Made by a program: the position numbers and the translations under genes. Shown here in pieces: positions 15,186 through 15,539 of a stretch of 15,539 nt of DNA. Origin of the DNA: Ruminococcus sp. UBA6407 (GTDB taxonomy: Bacteria; Bacillota; Clostridia; Oscillospirales; Ruminococcaceae); NCBI GenBank assembly GCA_002438605.1, contig DJPR01000011.1, positions 200,260 to 215,798 of the forward strand, written 5' to 3'. Within the stretch, counting starts at the first letter, position 1. Each line of letters begins with the position of its first letter. The notes under the pieces are model-generated. The model worked only from the letters and a program-made list of their open reading frames with translations, searched no databases and was not told the DNA's origin.

Positions 15186-15539
15186 ATGTCTGAAATTAGA
15201 TTATATAATGAGGACTGTATAGCAGCCATGAAAAAAGTGGAGGATAAATCCATAAGCTTGATTGTTACAGATCCTCCATACAACCTTGGGAATTTCATGA
15301 AGAATAGAGATACCAATCTTAGCAAAATGCGAGATAACTTTTTTGGTTCTGCCGGGTGGGACGATATGGAATTTGATGAGTGGGAAAAATCAATGGATGA
15401 TTTTTTCAAGGCGGCGGCAAAGGTCATGAGAAAAGGCGGTACAATGATTGTATTTATGGCAATTATTAAAGTGGAAACAATCATTCGGTTGGCTGAAAAA
15501 CATGGCTTTTACTATAAGAACCTGTCTGCACAAGCTAAA
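15186..15539 (+). CDS. DNA methyltransferase, beta-class N6-adenine/N4-cytosine type (partial)
   Basis: Only the first 118 codons are present; the frame is open to the window edge. It starts MSEIRLYNEDCIAAMKK and has the catalytic motif DPPYNLG at about residues 29-35, followed by a variable region (about 36-70) and a RKGGTMIVF strand at about 82-90. Catalytic motif IV near the N-terminus, with the SAM-binding FxGxG expected later, fits the beta class of amino-methyltransferases, as in CcrM- or MboII-like enzymes. The ATG at 15186 is preceded by AGGAAGGAAG, which supports the start. It could belong to a restriction-modification system or be an orphan methylase on a mobile element; the partner gene would lie beyond the window. 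The target site cannot be predicted. Confidence 0.85.
   Translation, partial: MSEIRLYNEDCIAAMKKVEDKSISLIVTDPPYNLGNFMKNRDTNLSKMRDNFFGSAGWDDMEFDEWEKSMDDFFKAAAKVMRKGGTMIVFMAIIKVETIIRLAEKHGFYYKNLSAQAK

Noticed and set aside
15167..15484. Open frame of 105 codons on the minus strand
   Set aside because: It is the antisense shadow of the methyltransferase, which has catalytic motifs and a ribosome site on the + strand.

Overview
The window looks like a chromosomal segment of a low-GC, Gram-positive gut Clostridia, most likely Ruminococcus or another Oscillospiraceae. The pointers are AT-rich DNA, strong AGGAG-type ribosome binding sites, Thr/Ser-rich linkers on secreted proteins, and a recJ-rel-MBL hydrolase-hemZ gene order common in Clostridia. 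Genus assignment is inference from style and synteny. All recognised genes are on the + strand.

Region 1 (about 80-6147) is one tightly packed operon. It encodes a secreted, apparently wall-anchored DUF4430 protein; a membrane-tethered protein with an alpha-toroid domain followed by DUF4430; and a complete, dedicated ECF transporter (T subunit, fused double ATPase, S subunit), with junctions of 3 nt or less or overlapping. Toroid plus DUF4430 is the same domain order as vertebrate intrinsic factor and transcobalamin, and the S subunit resembles the corrinoid (CbrT-like) group. The simplest reading is surface capture and import of vitamin B12 or a related corrinoid by a Gram-positive, intrinsic-factor-like system. 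The leader has an odd layout: a perfect Shine-Dalgarno lies 52 nt from the start codon, and a 42-nt hairpin fills the gap.

Region 2 (6178-14161) is housekeeping. A consensus sigma-A promoter abuts a MITE-like palindrome and drives recJ (single-strand DNA exonuclease). This is followed by bifunctional rel ((p)ppGpp synthetase/hydrolase), a glyoxalase II-like metallo-beta-lactamase-fold hydrolase, hemZ (radical SAM) and rlmD (23S rRNA m5U methyltransferase), closed by a terminator-like hairpin.

Region 3 (14162-15539) has the character of accessory DNA: looser spacing, a DUF6933 gene, a stretch that may hold a decayed gene, and the start of a beta-class DNA methyltransferase cut by the window edge. 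The 3' end of rlmD/rumA is a known integration site for mobile elements in Firmicutes, so this may be the left end of an integrative element; no integrase is visible here to prove it.
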